A stretch of 64,000 bases of DNA from Oricola cellulosilytica (GTDB lineage: Bacteria > Pseudomonadota > Alphaproteobacteria > Rhizobiales > Rhizobiaceae): contig NZ_JAINFK010000002.1 in the NCBI RefSeq assembly GCF_019966575.1, positions 62,001-126,000 on the forward strand, read 5' to 3'. Numbering within the stretch: position 1 is the first letter of the stretch; each line of letters opens with the position of its first letter. Below are positions 8,931 through 19,890 of the stretch, piece by piece. The notes below the pieces were generated by a model. It worked only from the letters and a program-made list of their open reading frames with translations. It made no database searches and was not told where the DNA came from. A program made the translations under genes and the position numbers.

Positions 8931-9331
8931 ACCTGTTCCAATTCGATCAGGGTCCCGTCAAAATCCTTCGGATGAAGGAACAGGACGGGCTTTCCGTGCG
9001 CGCCGGTCTTCGGTTCACCGTCGCCGAGCACGCGGACCCCATTCACCTGCAGAGCATCGCGCGCCTCGATGATGTCCTCGACTTCGTAGCACATGTGGTG
9101 GATTCCCCCGGCGGGGTTTTTCTCCAGGAACGCCGCGATGGGCGAAGCCTCGCCAAGCGGCTCCAGCAATTCGGTCTTGGTGTTTGCGACCTCGACAAAA
9201 ACCACCGTCACTCCATGGTCCGGCAGCGCCTGCGGCTCGGTCACCGTCGCACCCAGCACAGCGCGATATCGCTCCGCCGCGACCTCTAGGTCCGGTACCG
9301 CGATTGCGACATGGTTGAGGCGGCCCAGCAT
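8927..9331 (-). CDS. mce: Methylmalonyl-CoA epimerase
   Basis: Interconverts (R)- and (S)-methylmalonyl-CoA in propionyl-CoA and branched-chain catabolism. It is a 134-residue VOC-fold protein with the family's metal ligands in LNHVAIAVPDL (His7), GGIHHMCYEV and the C-terminal GTLIELEQ (Glu). A strong SD (GGAGG) lies 5 bases before the ATG. The gene is 9 bases after rnj and overlaps the DUF1467 gene. The mutase genes are not in the window. Confidence 0.93.
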   Translation of the reverse strand: MLGRLNHVAIAVPDLEVAAERYRAVLGATVTEPQALPDHGVTVVFVEVANTKTELLEPLGEASPIAAFLEKNPAGGIHHMCYEVEDIIEARDALQVNGVRVLGDGEPKTGAHGKPVLFLHPKDFDGTLIELEQV

Positions 9332-9340
9332 TGCATCCTC

Positions 9341-11017
9341 CTACACTTTCGAGACCAGCACGGTTGTCAGCGGCTTTTTACCCCATGCGTCGCGAGCGGC
9401 GGCCCGCACCGCGCTTTGCACCGCCCTTTCGACGAGATCCGGATCGCGACGCCGCGCGCGGGGAATGCTCTCCACGGCGCCGAGTGCGGCGTCATACAGC
9501 AAATCCTCGAAATCTTCGCCCCCCGCATCGGATTCCGGTACACCGATAGCGACCAGCTCCGGATCGGCGACAAGCTCGTGCTTGCGGTCTAGAACGATGC
9601 TGACGGCCACATGACCGGCGAACGAAAGGCGCCGGCGGTCGCGTACCCCGACCGCCTCGTCATCGCCGAACAGCTTGCCGTCCTTGAAGAAGCGGCCATT
9701 CGGCACATCGTCCACGATCTCGGGCTGCCCCGGGGCGAGGCGCACGAGATCGCCGTTGCGCGCGGGCACCACGTGCTCGATGCCGTTCTCGGTCATCAGC
9801 TTCGCATGAGCACTCAGGTGGGCAGCTTCGCCATGCACCGGAATGCCGATCTGCGGCCTTGTCCAGCCATACATCTGGCGTAGTTCGTTGCGGCGGGGAT
9901 GACCGGAAACGTGGACAAGCGCATCGCCGTCCTCGATCACTGTGATCCCCATGTCGATCAGCCTGTTCTTGGTCTCGAGGATCGCCTTCTCGTTGCCCGG
10001 AATGGTGCGCGAGGAATAGACGACAGTGTCGCCCTTCGTCAGGGATACGTCGCGCATCTCGTCGCGGGCGAGTTTTGCCAGCGCGGCACGGTTTTCACCC
10101 TGCGACCCGGTAAGGATGATGACAACCTTGTCGCGGGGGATGTAACCGAAATCCTCCTCCGCGAGGAATGGCGGCAGGCCCTCCATGTAACCGAGTTCCG
10201 AGGCGACATCGACCACACGTTTCATCGAGCGGCCAAGCAGGAGCACCTCGCGTCCGTTGTCACGCGCGGCCTCCACGATCGAACGAATGCGGCCGACGTT
10301 GGAGGAGAAGGTCGTGACGGCCACCCTGCCCTCGGCGGCGGCGATGACCTCCTTCAGCCCTTCTGAGACTTCACGTTCCGACGGTGAGACCCCCTCGCGC
10401 ATCGCGTTGGTGGAATCGCAAATCAGTGCCAGAACGCCCTTTTCGCCAAGTTCCTGAAACCGGTTGTGATCGATCAGCGGCCCCATCGAGGGGTCCTCGT
10501 CATTCTTCCAGTCGCCGGTGTGAACGACTGTGCCGAGCGCCGTGGTGATGGCGAGCGACATCGGTTCAGGAATCGAGTGCGTAACCGAGATACCCTCGAT
10601 CTCGAACGGACCCGCCTTAAACGTCGATCCGGCCTTGAATTCTGTCACCACGATCTTCGGGGAACCGGGTTCCGACTCGGCTTTCGCCTCGAGCATTCCG
10701 GCGGTAAAGGCCGTGGCGAAGACAGGCACGGTGCCTTCGGGCGAAATAAGCGGATAGAGCGTCAGCAGCGCGCCGTAGTGATCCTCGTGCGCGTGGGTGA
10801 TGACGATGCCGCACAGGTTCTCGCGCTCGGCTTCGAGGAAACGGATATCCGGCAGCACGAGGTCGACGCCCGGCAGCTCCGGGCCTGGAAAGGTCACGCC
10901 GCAGTCCACCACCAGCCATTTGCGCCTGGCGGGCGGTCCGAAGCCGTACATCGCCAGGTTCATGCCGATTTCGCCGACGCCGCCCAGCGGCACAAACACC
11001 AATTCGTCCATGATCAT
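9341..11017 (-). CDS. rnj: Ribonuclease J
   Basis: Metallo-beta-lactamase/beta-CASP nuclease with 5'-3' exo- and endoribonuclease activity in rRNA maturation and mRNA decay. It has 558 residues, the family length. The start FVPLGGVGEIGMN is typical, the zinc motif HAHEDH is at about residue 73, and the beta-CASP signatures SGHPRRNEL and PVHGEAAHL are present. It starts 2 bases after birA ends. RNase J coexists with RNase E in many Alphaproteobacteria. Confidence 0.95.
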   Translation of the reverse strand: MIMDELVFVPLGGVGEIGMNLAMYGFGPPARRKWLVVDCGVTFPGPELPGVDLVLPDIRFLEAERENLCGIVITHAHEDHYGALLTLYPLISPEGTVPVFATAFTAGMLEAKAESEPGSPKIVVTEFKAGSTFKAGPFEIEGISVTHSIPEPMSLAITTALGTVVHTGDWKNDEDPSMGPLIDHNRFQELGEKGVLALICDSTNAMREGVSPSEREVSEGLKEVIAAAEGRVAVTTFSSNVGRIRSIVEAARDNGREVLLLGRSMKRVVDVASELGYMEGLPPFLAEEDFGYIPRDKVVIILTGSQGENRAALAKLARDEMRDVSLTKGDTVVYSSRTIPGNEKAILETKNRLIDMGITVIEDGDALVHVSGHPRRNELRQMYGWTRPQIGIPVHGEAAHLSAHAKLMTENGIEHVVPARNGDLVRLAPGQPEIVDDVPNGRFFKDGKLFGDDEAVGVRDRRRLSFAGHVAVSIVLDRKHELVADPELVAIGVPESDAGGEDFEDLLYDAALGAVESIPRARRRDPDLVERAVQSAVRAAARDAWGKKPLTTVLVSKV

Positions 11018-11019
11018 TC

Positions 11020-11817
11020 TTATTCTTGCGCTGGCGCCGGATCGGCGCGGTTGTTCGGATTGTCAAAGAAGAGATCGCCTGCGGAAATCGCGCGGATCGT
11101 GCCGTGACGGTCGCGCAGGAGCAACATGCCCTCGCTGTCGATGTCATCGAATATGCCCTCGATGCGCCTGTTGGCAAGGTTGACGACGATCGGCTCGCCG
11201 ACACCGCGCGCGTGTTCCAGCCAGAGGCCGCGAATACGGGCCGCGCCGTGCCCTTCGTTCCAGATGTCGAGCGCATCGCTCATTGCCCGCGCCAGATGCG
11301 CGAACAGCGTCGAGGGCGTCGCCGCCACACCCTCGCGGTTGAGCGCGGTCGCGGGGTAAAGTCCGGGGTCCGGATGGCTGACGACATTAATGCCGCAACC
11401 GATCACCACGGCGCGCGGCCCGCCGGCAAGAAAACTGCTCTCCAGCAGCATGCCGCAGCATTTCGCGCCGTTGAGCAGGATGTCGTTCGGCCACTTGATG
11501 TGCAGCTTCGTTCCGGGCGGCAGGCCACATGCGGCGATGGCATTGCGCACGGCAACGGCCGCGACAAGCGGCAGCGCAGCCAGCGCCTCGAGCGGTGCCG
11601 GATCGACGAGCAGCGCGGATGCGTAGAGATTTCCCGGCGGCGAGCTCCAATCGCGGCCGCGGCGGCCCCGGCCCGCCGTTTGTTCGCGCGCCGTGACCCA
11701 TAAGTGCCCGGCATCGCCCTCGGCGGCAATCGCGATCGCCTCGGCATTCGTCGAACCGACGGACATCAGCTCAAGGTGCCGCCAGCCCGGAATTCCGTCC
11801 ATCGGAGTACCTGTCAC
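11020..11817 (-). CDS. birA: Biotin-[acetyl-CoA-carboxylase] ligase
   Basis: Activates biotin with ATP and attaches it to the biotin carboxyl carrier domain. It has 265 residues and lacks the N-terminal DNA-binding domain, so it is a group I ligase without repressor function. The biotinyl-AMP loop is visible as AGRGRRGRDWSSPPGNLYAS, followed by KWPNDILLNGAKCCGML and VVIGCGINV. Its position between nuoN and rnj is common in Hyphomicrobiales. The gap to nuoN is 22 bases. Confidence 0.95.
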   Translation of the reverse strand: MTGTPMDGIPGWRHLELMSVGSTNAEAIAIAAEGDAGHLWVTAREQTAGRGRRGRDWSSPPGNLYASALLVDPAPLEALAALPLVAAVAVRNAIAACGLPPGTKLHIKWPNDILLNGAKCCGMLLESSFLAGGPRAVVIGCGINVVSHPDPGLYPATALNREGVAATPSTLFAHLARAMSDALDIWNEGHGAARIRGLWLEHARGVGEPIVVNLANRRIEGIFDDIDSEGMLLLRDRHGTIRAISAGDLFFDNPNNRADPAPAQE

Positions 11818-11839
11818 GCCGCGAACATTTCCCCGTTCG

Positions 11840-13285
11840 TCAGAACAGCGTTCGTGCGGCGGCCTCGGCGGTCGCCGCGATCGGCCCGCCGATCAGCACA
11901 TAGCCGAGAACGAAGAGCCCGGAGACGCCCATCACCAGGCGCAGTTCGGCGGCCACGGGCAGGAAACCGCCTACTGACTCGTCGAACCACATCAGCTTGA
12001 TAATGCGCAGGTAATAGTAGGCCCCGACGACCGAAGCGAGGACGCCGATGATCGCGAGTGGATAAAGCCCGGCCTCTATGGCGGCGAGGAAAACGTACCA
12101 TTTTGCCCAGAAGCCGGCGAGCGGCGGAATGCCCGCCAGCGAGAACATCATGATGGTCAGCACTGTCGCCATCACCGGATTGGTGGCGGACAGCCCAGCC
12201 AGATCGTCGATGTTCTCGACATTCCCCTCGTCCTTGCGCCGCATGGCGAGAATGAAGGCGAACGTGCCGAGGGTCATGACGAGATAGATCGCCATGTAGA
12301 GCATCACGCCCTTGACTCCGACCAGCGTGCCGGCGGCAAGCCCTACCAGCGCGTACCCCATATGGCCGATCGACGAATAGGCCATCAGGCGCTTGATGTT
12401 GCGCTGGCCGATCGCTGCAAACGCGCCGAGGAGCATCGAGGCGATGGCGATGAAGACGACGATCTGCCGCCAGTCCGCGGTCACTGGCGCGAAGGCGTCC
12501 ATCACAACCCGCACGAACATGGCCATGGCCGCCATTTTCGGGGCGGCGGCGAAAAACGCGGTTACCGGCGTCGGCGCGCCTTCATAGACGTCCGGCGTCC
12601 ACATGTGGAACGGTACTGCCGAGATCTTGAACGCCAGCCCCGCGATCAGGAACACCAGCCCGAACAACACGCCGATGGATCGCTCGCCCCCCGTGAGGGC
12701 GGCAGCGATTTCGGCGAACCCGACATGGCCGGTAAAGCCGTAAATCAGCGATATGCCGTACAGCATCATGCCTGAGGAAAGAGCACCGAGAACGAAATAT
12801 TTGAGGCCGGCTTCGGTGGAGCGCACACTGTCGCGGTTGATCGCAGCGACGACGTAGAGCGCGAGGGATTGAAGTTCGAGCCCCATATACAGCGTCAGCA
12901 GGCTGTTGGCCGACACCATCAGCAACATGCCGAGCGTCGCCAGCACGATCAGCACGGGGAATTCGAACCGGTCGAATTTCTCGGCGCGGGCAAACCCGAC
13001 CGACATCGCCAGCGCGACAACCGAGCCGATGAGCGTCAGCGCCTTCATGAAGACGGCGAAGCCATCCTGCACGAATGCGCCGGCGAAAGCCTCCCCTCGA
13101 CCGCCGATGAACAGCATCCAGCCGAGCGCGGCGATCAGCAGCGCCACGGCCAGCCCGGTGACGGTGGCGTTGGCCCGGTCGGCGGGAACGAAAACGCCCA
13201 CCATCAGCAGCACCATGGCGCCAGCCGCGAGGATCAGTTCCGGTATCGAAAGGGCAAGGCCCTGTGACAGAAAATCGGCAGACAT
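11840..13285 (-). CDS. nuoN: NADH-quinone oxidoreductase subunit N
   Basis: Antiporter-like proton-pumping membrane subunit of complex I, 481 residues and about 14 predicted helices. The start at 13285 gives [19 protein letters not shown], the usual NuoN beginning; the frame stays open about 300 codons further but there it shadows nuoM. The key helix TM5 glutamate lies in [14 protein letters not shown], and the TM7 lysine in [20 protein letters not shown]. It is the last nuo gene, 17 bases after nuoM and 22 before birA. Confidence 0.95.
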   Translation of the reverse strand: MSADFLSQGLALSIPELILAAGAMVLLMVGVFVPADRANATVTGLAVALLIAALGWMLFIGGRGEAFAGAFVQDGFAVFMKALTLIGSVVALAMSVGFARAEKFDRFEFPVLIVLATLGMLLMVSANSLLTLYMGLELQSLALYVVAAINRDSVRSTEAGLKYFVLGALSSGMMLYGISLIYGFTGHVGFAEIAAALTGGERSIGVLFGLVFLIAGLAFKISAVPFHMWTPDVYEGAPTPVTAFFAAAPKMAAMAMFVRVVMDAFAPVTADWRQIVVFIAIASMLLGAFAAIGQRNIKRLMAYSSIGHMGYALVGLAAGTLVGVKGVMLYMAIYLVMTLGTFAFILAMRRKDEGNVENIDDLAGLSATNPVMATVLTIMMFSLAGIPPLAGFWAKWYVFLAAIEAGLYPLAIIGVLASVVGAYYYLRIIKLMWFDESVGGFLPVAAELRLVMGVSGLFVLGYVLIGGPIAATAEAAARTLF

Positions 13286-13302
13286 CGAACCTGGCTCCCG
13301 GA

Positions 13303-14823
13303 TCAGTTCGCCGTCATCGCGACATCCGCAGCGGCACGGGCAGCATCCAGCGCGGCGGAATAATCGGACAACAGGGCGTCGACGGACGCCGAGGTAACAT
13401 CGAACACCGGCGCCGGATAGACGCCGAAGAAGATGGTGAGAACGACGAGCGGATAGAGGATCGCCCGCTCGCGCGGCGAAAGGTCGAGCATCGCCTTTAG
13501 GCTTTCCTTTTCCAGCACGCCGAAGATGACACGCCGGTAGAGCCACAGCGCGTATGCCGCGGAAAGGATTACGCCGGTGGTGGCGATCACGGCAAACCAC
13601 GTGTTCGCCTTGAAAATCCCCATCAGCACCAGGAACTCGCCCACGAACCCGGAGGTCCCCGGCAGGCCGACATTGGCCATCGTGAATACCATGAAGGCGG
13701 CGGCGTAACGCGGCATGATCTGGACGAGGCCCCCATAGGCCGCGATGTCGCGTGTATGCATCCGGTCGTAGATCACGCCGACGCACAGGAACAGCGCGCC
13801 CGACACGAGGCCGTGCGATAGCATCTGGAAGATCGCGCCGTCGACGCCCTGATGGTTCGCCGCGAAAATTCCCATCGTCACGTAGCCCATATGGGCGACG
13901 GAGGAATAGGCGATCAGCTTCTTGACGTCCTCCTGCATCAGCGCGACCAGCGATGTGTAGACGATCGCGATCACCGACAGGGTGAAGACCAGCCCGGCAA
14001 ACTCCGCCGAGGCAAGCGGGAACATCGCCAGCGAGAAGCGGATCAGGCCATACCCGCCGAGTTTCAGCAGGATGCCGGCAAGGATCACCGAGCCCGCGGT
14101 CGGCGCTTCGACGTGGGCGTCGGGAAGCCATGTGTGGACCGGCCACATCGGCATTTTCACCGCGAAGGAAGCGAAGAAGGCGAGCCACAGCCACGTCTGC
14201 ATTGATGCCGGGAAGTCATGGGCCAGCAGGTCCGGAATGCTCGTCGTACCGGCGTTGAAGAACATCGCCATGATGGCGAGCAGCATCAGCACCGAACCGA
14301 GCAGCGTATAGAGGAAGAACTTGAACGAGGCGTAGACCCGCCGCTTTCCGCCCCACACCCCGATGATGATGAACATCGGGATCAGCCCGCCCTCGAAGAA
14401 GACGTAGAACAGAACGATGTCGAGCGCGCAGAAAACGCCGATCATCAGCGTTTCCAGTACCAGGAAGGCGATCATGTACGCCTTCACGCGGGTCTGGACC
14501 GCGTCCCAGCTCGCGAGGATGCAAAGCGGCATCAGGAACGTCGTCAGGATGACGAACAGCATCGAAATGCCGTCGACCCCCATGTGGTACGAAATTCCGC
14601 TGTCCAGCCATTCGGCCTTCTCGACGAACTGGAAGCCCGGATCGGACGTGTCGAACCCGATCCAGATCAGCAGCGAAATGGCGAAAGTGAAGCCGGTCGT
14701 CAGCAATGAGACCATGCGTATGTTGCGTTTCGCGATCTCGCTGTCGTCGTTGATGAACAAAATGATCAGCACGCCGACGAGCGGCAGAAACGTAACGAGT
14801 GAGAGGATGGGCATCCCAGCCAT
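13303..14823 (-). CDS. nuoM: NADH-quinone oxidoreductase subunit M
   Basis: Second antiporter-like proton-pumping subunit of complex I, 506 residues. The start at 14823 ([17 protein letters not shown]) is chosen because it forms a TAATG overlap with the nuoL stop; MPILS at 14814 is an alternative. The TM5 glutamate is in [19 protein letters not shown] and the TM7 lysine in [19 protein letters not shown]. The gene lies between nuoL and nuoN. Confidence 0.95.
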   Translation of the reverse strand: MAGMPILSLVTFLPLVGVLIILFINDDSEIAKRNIRMVSLLTTGFTFAISLLIWIGFDTSDPGFQFVEKAEWLDSGISYHMGVDGISMLFVILTTFLMPLCILASWDAVQTRVKAYMIAFLVLETLMIGVFCALDIVLFYVFFEGGLIPMFIIIGVWGGKRRVYASFKFFLYTLLGSVLMLLAIMAMFFNAGTTSIPDLLAHDFPASMQTWLWLAFFASFAVKMPMWPVHTWLPDAHVEAPTAGSVILAGILLKLGGYGLIRFSLAMFPLASAEFAGLVFTLSVIAIVYTSLVALMQEDVKKLIAYSSVAHMGYVTMGIFAANHQGVDGAIFQMLSHGLVSGALFLCVGVIYDRMHTRDIAAYGGLVQIMPRYAAAFMVFTMANVGLPGTSGFVGEFLVLMGIFKANTWFAVIATTGVILSAAYALWLYRRVIFGVLEKESLKAMLDLSPRERAILYPLVVLTIFFGVYPAPVFDVTSASVDALLSDYSAALDAARAAADVAMTAN

Positions 14824-16838
14824 TAGACGGCGCCCCCAAGGATCATCCAAGTGACAAGCGCGGCAACGCCGATCAGCATCGCGAACGCATAGTGATAAAG
14901 GTAGCCGGACTGCAGCTTGACGACCCGGCCGGTGGTTTGGAGAACCCGCGACGCCACGCCGTCAGGTCCGAATCCGTCGATCAGCCAGCCATCGCCGCGC
15001 TTCCACAGGAACCGGCCAAGACGCATTGCGGGCCTCACGAACAGGAAGTCGTAGAGCTCGTCGAAATACCACTTGTTGAGCAGGAACTTGTAGAGGCCCT
15101 CATGCTGCGCGGCGAGATTGCGCGGCGTCTGTGGCGAACGGATGTAGAAGTACCAGGCGGTTACCAGGCCGATGGCCATGGCGATGAACGGGCTCCATTT
15201 CACGAGCAGCGGCACGTCGTGGAATTCCTCTAGGATACGATTGTCCGGCCCGGCAAACAGCGCGGTGCGCCAGAACTCATTGTACCAGCCGGCATGCTCG
15301 CCCTCTGCGTGGCCGGTGAAGGCTCCGTAGAAGAGCACGCCCGCGAGCAACGCTCCGGCGGCCAGAATGTAAAGCGGGACCAGCATTACCTGCGGCGATT
15401 CGTGCACATGGTGCATCACGTCCGCGGATGCGCGGGGCTTGCCGTGGAACGTCATGAAGATCAGCCGCCAGGAATAGAAACTGGTGAACAGCGCGGCGAT
15501 GACCAGCAGGGCGAAAGCCACACCGGCGGCGGCGTTGTTCCCGACATATGCGCTCTCGATAATCGCATCTTTGGAAAAGAACCCGGCGGTGCCGATATAG
15601 GTGCCCGGAATGCCGACGCCGGTAAGCGCCAGCGTGCCGATTATCATCATCCAGTAGGTCAGCGGAATATGTTTGCGCAGGCCGCCCATCTTGCGCATGT
15701 CCTGCTCGTCGGAAACCGCGTGAATGACCGAGCCCGCGCCAAGGAACAACAGCGCCTTGAAGAAGGCGTGGGTGAACAGGTGGAAGATGCCAGCGCCATA
15801 GGCGCCGACCCCCAGCGCCACGAACATGTAGCCGAGCTGAGAGCAGGTGGAATATGCAATCACGCGCTTGATGTCGTTTTGCACGAGGCCGACGGTTGCG
15901 GCAAAGAAGGCGGTGATCGCGCCAATCATCGTGACGAAGGTCAGAGCCGTCGGGCTCAGTTCGAACAGCGGCGACATGCGCGCAACCATGAACACCCCGG
16001 CGGTGACCATCGTCGCGGCATGGATCAGCGCGGAAACCGGCGTCGGGCCTTCCATCGCGTCGGGCAGCCAAGTGTGCAGCAGGAACTGCGCCGACTTGCC
16101 CATCGCGCCCATGAAGAGCAGCAAGCAGACCACCGTCAGTGCATGCGCTTTGTCGAGCTGGTAACCGAGGAAATTCATGACGTTGCCGGCCTGCGCCACG
16201 CCTTCCGCGCCCTCGCCGGTGAGGTCAGCCGCTGCGCTGGCGAAAACCGTCTCCAGATTGACCGAGCCGAACAGCACGAATACGCCGAAGATGCCGAGCG
16301 CGAAACCGAAGTCGCCGACGCGGTTGACGATGAAGGCCTTCATCGCGGCAGCGTTGGCCGACGGCTTCTTGTACCAGAAGCCGATCAGAAGATAAGACGC
16401 CAGTCCGACGCCCTCCCAGCCGAAGAACATCTGCACGAGGTTGTCCGACGTCACCAGCATCAGCATGGCGAAGGTAAACAGAGACAGATACGCGAAAAAC
16501 CGCGGACGGTGCGGATCGTGGTGCATGTATCCGATCGAATAGATATGAACCAGCGACGACACCGTGTTGACCACGATCAGCATGACGACCGTCAGCGTGT
16601 CGATCCGGAACGCCCACCCCACGTCCAGGCCCCCCGACTGTATCCAGCGCATCACCGGAACGGTGAATGCTTCGGAGTCGGAGAAGGAAAACGTCAGGAA
16701 CGCGATCCACGACAGGATGGCGGCAACCACCATCAAGCCGGAGGTGATGTACTCGCTGGCCTTCGCGCCGAGCGAACGGCCGAACAGACCGGCAACCAGC
16801 GCGCCGATAAGCGGCAGAAAGACGATGGCGTGATACAT
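14823..16838 (-). CDS. nuoL: NADH-quinone oxidoreductase subunit L
   Basis: Largest antiporter-like subunit of complex I and the distal proton pump, 671 residues. It starts [20 protein letters not shown]. The TM5 glutamate is in [19 protein letters not shown] and the channel lysine in [20 protein letters not shown]. The C-terminal 150 residues carry the lateral helix HL that clamps NuoM and NuoN. It begins 7 bases after nuoK ends. Confidence 0.97.
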   Translation of the reverse strand: MYHAIVFLPLIGALVAGLFGRSLGAKASEYITSGLMVVAAILSWIAFLTFSFSDSEAFTVPVMRWIQSGGLDVGWAFRIDTLTVVMLIVVNTVSSLVHIYSIGYMHHDPHRPRFFAYLSLFTFAMLMLVTSDNLVQMFFGWEGVGLASYLLIGFWYKKPSANAAAMKAFIVNRVGDFGFALGIFGVFVLFGSVNLETVFASAAADLTGEGAEGVAQAGNVMNFLGYQLDKAHALTVVCLLLFMGAMGKSAQFLLHTWLPDAMEGPTPVSALIHAATMVTAGVFMVARMSPLFELSPTALTFVTMIGAITAFFAATVGLVQNDIKRVIAYSTCSQLGYMFVALGVGAYGAGIFHLFTHAFFKALLFLGAGSVIHAVSDEQDMRKMGGLRKHIPLTYWMMIIGTLALTGVGIPGTYIGTAGFFSKDAIIESAYVGNNAAAGVAFALLVIAALFTSFYSWRLIFMTFHGKPRASADVMHHVHESPQVMLVPLYILAAGALLAGVLFYGAFTGHAEGEHAGWYNEFWRTALFAGPDNRILEEFHDVPLLVKWSPFIAMAIGLVTAWYFYIRSPQTPRNLAAQHEGLYKFLLNKWYFDELYDFLFVRPAMRLGRFLWKRGDGWLIDGFGPDGVASRVLQTTGRVVKLQSGYLYHYAFAMLIGVAALVTWMILGGAV

Positions 16839-16845
16839 GGCGCGG

Positions 16846-17154
16846 TCAGCCTTTCATCATGCTCACGTCTTCGACCGCGATGGAACCGCGGTTGCGATAG
16901 AAGACGACGAGAATTGCAAGCCCGATTGCCGCCTCGGCGGCCGCCACGGTCAGGACGAACAGGGCAAAGACCTGCCCGACGAGATCCTCCAGATGCGCAG
17001 AGAACGCGACGAAGTTCAGGTTCACGGCAAGGAGGATGAGTTCCACCGACATTAGGATGACGATGACGTTCTTGCGGTTCAGGAAGATGCCGAACACACC
17101 GATGACGAAGAGCAGCGCCGAAACGGTCAGGTAATGGGAGATGGTAATTGTCAT
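16846..17154 (-). CDS. nuoK: NADH-quinone oxidoreductase subunit K
   Basis: Small three-helix membrane subunit of complex I, 102 residues, homologous to MrpC. Starting at 17154 ([16 protein letters not shown]) gives the normal length; 22 further upstream codons overlap nuoJ and are atypical. The two membrane glutamates needed for proton coupling are seen in [17 protein letters not shown] and [14 protein letters not shown]. Four bases separate it from the nuoJ stop. Confidence 0.95.
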   Translation of the reverse strand: MTITISHYLTVSALLFVIGVFGIFLNRKNVIVILMSVELILLAVNLNFVAFSAHLEDLVGQVFALFVLTVAAAEAAIGLAILVVFYRNRGSIAVEDVSMMKG

Positions 17155-17158
17155 GTGG

Positions 17159-17782
17159 TCAAATTCCCTTGCCGGTCTCGACGTCGACGACATCGATCGC
17201 GGTCTCCGGTGTCCGGGCAACCTGTTGCGACATGTTCTGGCGCTTCACGCCGGCGCGCTGCGGGCGAAGCGTAAGCACGATGGCGCCGATCATCGCCACG
17301 AGCAGCACGATGCCGGCGATCTGGAAGAAGAAAATGTAATCCGTGTAAAGGATATCGCCGAGCGCTGCGGTGTTGTGGCGCACGACCGGGTTGGGTGCGG
17401 GTAGCGCCGTCTGAGCCGGTTTTTCGACATCGAAGGCGGCTCCGGCCAGAACGATCAGCAATTCGGCAGCCAGGATGATGCCGACCACCGCCCCGATCGG
17501 CGCGTATTCCAGCGCGCCGCGCTTCATTGACGCAAAGTCGACGTCGAGCATCATCACGACGAACAGGAACAGCACCGCGACCGCTCCCACGTAAACGACG
17601 AGCAGAATCATCGCGAGGAATTCCGCCCCGGTCAGCAGGAACAGTGCGGCCGCGTTGAAGAAGGTGAGGATGAGATAGAGAACCGAGTGCACGGGATTGC
17701 GCGCCGCAATCACCATGAAGGCGCTCCCGACGGCAACGAAGGCAAACAGGTAAAAGAATGCCGCCCCTAAACCACTAATCAT
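17159..17782 (-). CDS. nuoJ: NADH-quinone oxidoreductase subunit J
   Basis: Five-helix membrane subunit at the base of the complex I membrane arm, 207 residues. The start at 17782 ([18 protein letters not shown]) has the SD GGGGAAG; 23 upstream codons in frame are Arg-rich and atypical. The conserved membrane motif [20 protein letters not shown] is present; its TM3 region undergoes the pi-bulge transition in known structures. It follows nuoI by 95 bases. Confidence 0.95.
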   Translation of the reverse strand: MISGLGAAFFYLFAFVAVGSAFMVIAARNPVHSVLYLILTFFNAAALFLLTGAEFLAMILLVVYVGAVAVLFLFVVMMLDVDFASMKRGALEYAPIGAVVGIILAAELLIVLAGAAFDVEKPAQTALPAPNPVVRHNTAALGDILYTDYIFFFQIAGIVLLVAMIGAIVLTLRPQRAGVKRQNMSQQVARTPETAIDVVDVETGKGI

Positions 17783-17877
17783 GATCGCTTCCCCGATCTC
17801 CCTGCCCGGCCGCCAGCGCGCAAGCGCCCTGTGCCGGAGCCGCACCGCCATCCCGGGCGGCGATTATGCGTTTGCCT

Positions 17878-18369
17878 CTAGCGATACGGCGCGTCGATCG
17901 CGAGGTTGCGTGCGATTTCACGTTCCCACCGGTCGCCGTTTTCCAGAAGTTTGTTCTTGTCGTAATAGAGTTCCTCACGGGTCTCCGTCGCGAACTCGAA
18001 ATTCGGACCCTCGACGATCGCGTCGACCGGACAGGCTTCCTGGCAGAAGCCGCAATAGATGCATTTCACCATGTCGATGTCGTAACGAACCGTGCGGCGC
18101 GTGCCGTCATTACGGCGCGGCCCGGCCTCGATGGTGATCGCCTGGGCGGGGCAGATCGCCTCACACAATTTGCAGGCAATACAGCGTTCCTCGCCGTTCG
18201 GATAACGGCGCAACGCGTGCTCGCCACGGAACCGTGGGCTGACCGGACCCTTCTCGAACGGATAGTTGACCGTGAATTTCGGTTCGAAAAATCGCCGCAT
18301 CGAGAGAAAAAACGCGCCGACGAACTCTTTCAGCAGCAGCGCCTTGGCGGCTTGTGCGATCGTGTTCAT
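17878..18369 (-). CDS. nuoI: NADH-quinone oxidoreductase subunit I
   Basis: Carries the two 4Fe-4S clusters N6a and N6b that pass electrons towards N2. It has 163 residues. The two ferredoxin motifs are intact: [12 protein letters not shown] and [12 protein letters not shown]. The N-terminal amphipathic helix (residues about 1-28) packs on the membrane arm. Its ATG overlaps the stop of a GFA-family gene (18369-18366), which separates it from nuoH. Confidence 0.96.
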   Translation of the reverse strand: MNTIAQAAKALLLKEFVGAFFLSMRRFFEPKFTVNYPFEKGPVSPRFRGEHALRRYPNGEERCIACKLCEAICPAQAITIEAGPRRNDGTRRTVRYDIDMVKCIYCGFCQEACPVDAIVEGPNFEFATETREELYYDKNKLLENGDRWEREIARNLAIDAPYR

Positions 18370-18824
18370 GTCCGATCCCTCATTGTCTCCGGCGAACCGG
18401 CCAGCCGCGCGCGCGACGACGTGGCAAACCGTTCGACGCTGTCGTCGATGTGTAGCCAGCGCAGACGCTGCGATTCGTAGCTGTGGACCTCCGGCACGAG
18501 TTCGTCCGCTTGGTCCAGCAGTCCGAGCGGGACGTAGACCTGGCCGGGTAGATAATCAAAGCGCGAGGAAAGCGGCGATCCGCAGGATCTGCAAAATGAC
18601 CTTTTCACACCCGGATTGGAAGGCGCCACGGCACCTTCGTCGGGAGTGAAAGTCAGATCCTTTTCCTCAAAGGCGGCCATCGCCGCGACAGGCGCACCGG
18701 TGACACGTCGACAGTCGACGCAATGGCAGTATGCGACGGTCTGCGGCGAGCGTGATGCCCTCACGGCCGTCTCGCCGCAGTAGCAGCGTCCTTTAATCGG
18801 CAATGTGACGGCCGCGCCCATCAT
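18366..18824 (-). CDS. GFA (Mss4-like zinc) family protein inside the nuo operon
   Basis: A 152-residue protein of the glutathione-dependent formaldehyde-activating (GFA/CENP-V) family with an Mss4-like zinc fold. All seven family cysteines are visible: C14-x-C16, C33-x-C35-x2-C38 and C78-x2-C81. Most family members have no proven enzyme activity, so the substrate is unknown. Its ATG overlaps the nuoH stop and its stop overlaps the nuoI start (both ATGA), so it is translationally coupled to both complex I genes. That arrangement argues for co-expression with complex I; a role in assembly, zinc or thiol chemistry is only speculation. Confidence 0.88.
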   Translation of the reverse strand: MMGAAVTLPIKGRCYCGETAVRASRSPQTVAYCHCVDCRRVTGAPVAAMAAFEEKDLTFTPDEGAVAPSNPGVKRSFCRSCGSPLSSRFDYLPGQVYVPLGLLDQADELVPEVHSYESQRLRWLHIDDSVERFATSSRARLAGSPETMRDRT

Positions 18825-19855
18825 GCCCAGCCCATCAGTTTCAGGAAAGCCGCGGTCGCGAAGACCATGAACAGCGAGATCGGCAGGAACACCTTCCAGC
18901 CGAGCCGCATCAGCTGGTCGTAGCGGTAGCGCGGGACGAATGCCTTCACCATGGAGATCAGAAAGAAGACGAAGCAAAGCTTCAGAACGAACCAGAAGAC
19001 ACCGGGAACCCAGGTGAACGGCGCGAAGTCGAATGGGGGCAGCCATCCTCCGAGAAACAGGATGACGGTCAGCGCGCACATCAGCAGGATCGCGATGTAT
19101 TCGCCCAGCATGAACATCATGTAGGGCGTCGAGGAGTACTCGATCATGTGGCCGGCGACGAGCTCGGATTCGGCCTCGACGAGATCGAAGGGCGGACGGT
19201 TGGTCTCGGCCAGCGCCGAGATGAAGAAGATGACGAACATCGGGAACAGACCGAGCCAATGCCAGTCGAGGAAAGTGTTGGGCAGGCCGAGACGCGTGCC
19301 GAGGCCGTCGCGCTGGGCGAGCACGATGTCGCCGAGATTGAGCGAACCGACGGCCAGCAGCACGGTCACGATGACGAAGCCGATCGAGACTTCGTAGGAG
19401 ACCATCTGGGCGGCCGAACGCAATGCGCCGAGGAACGGGTATTTCGAGTTCGACGCCCAGCCGGCCATGATCACGCCGTAAACCTCAAGCGAGGAGATCG
19501 CGAAAACATAGAGAATTCCGACATTGACCGAAGCGATCGCCCAGCCGTCATCGAGCGGAATTACGGCCCATGCCGCAAGCGCCAGGACAGCCGAAACGAA
19601 GGGGGCAAGCAGGAAGATTCCCTTGTTCGCTCCGGACGGGATGATCGGTTCCTTGAGGATAAATTTCAGCAGGTCCGCAAACGACTGCAAAAGCCCCCAC
19701 GGACCGACGACGTTCGGGCCGCGCCGCGACTGGACGGCCGCCCAGATCTTGCGGTCGGCATAGAGAATGAAGGCGGTGAAGACCAGCAGCGACACCAGCA
19801 GGACGAGCGTCTGCAGGAGGATGATCAGCCCCGGTACGACGTAGGTTTCAAACAT
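18821..19855 (-). CDS. nuoH: NADH-quinone oxidoreductase subunit H
   Basis: Membrane subunit that forms the quinone chamber entrance with NuoB and NuoD. It has 344 residues and eight helices. Signatures include [32 protein letters not shown] and [20 protein letters not shown], the last being the conserved acidic loop that links quinone binding to proton pumping. The end GWA-stop overlaps the GFA gene. A 35-base gap follows nuoG. Confidence 0.97.
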   Translation of the reverse strand: MFETYVVPGLIILLQTLVLLVSLLVFTAFILYADRKIWAAVQSRRGPNVVGPWGLLQSFADLLKFILKEPIIPSGANKGIFLLAPFVSAVLALAAWAVIPLDDGWAIASVNVGILYVFAISSLEVYGVIMAGWASNSKYPFLGALRSAAQMVSYEVSIGFVIVTVLLAVGSLNLGDIVLAQRDGLGTRLGLPNTFLDWHWLGLFPMFVIFFISALAETNRPPFDLVEAESELVAGHMIEYSSTPYMMFMLGEYIAILLMCALTVILFLGGWLPPFDFAPFTWVPGVFWFVLKLCFVFFLISMVKAFVPRYRYDQLMRLGWKVFLPISLFMVFATAAFLKLMGWA

Positions 19856-19890
19856 CTATGCGGTCCGTTTCCTGCCCTTGTTGAACCCGG

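Noticed and set aside
13286-14194. Long 5' extension of the nuoN frame
   Set aside because: The extra 300 codons overlap nuoM in another frame and are Arg-rich; the family start is at 13285.
15294-17039. A 581-codon plus-strand frame across nuoL and nuoK
   Set aside because: Composition is that of an antisense shadow (His, Arg, Gln, Asp rich), and the opposite strand encodes clear complex I subunits.
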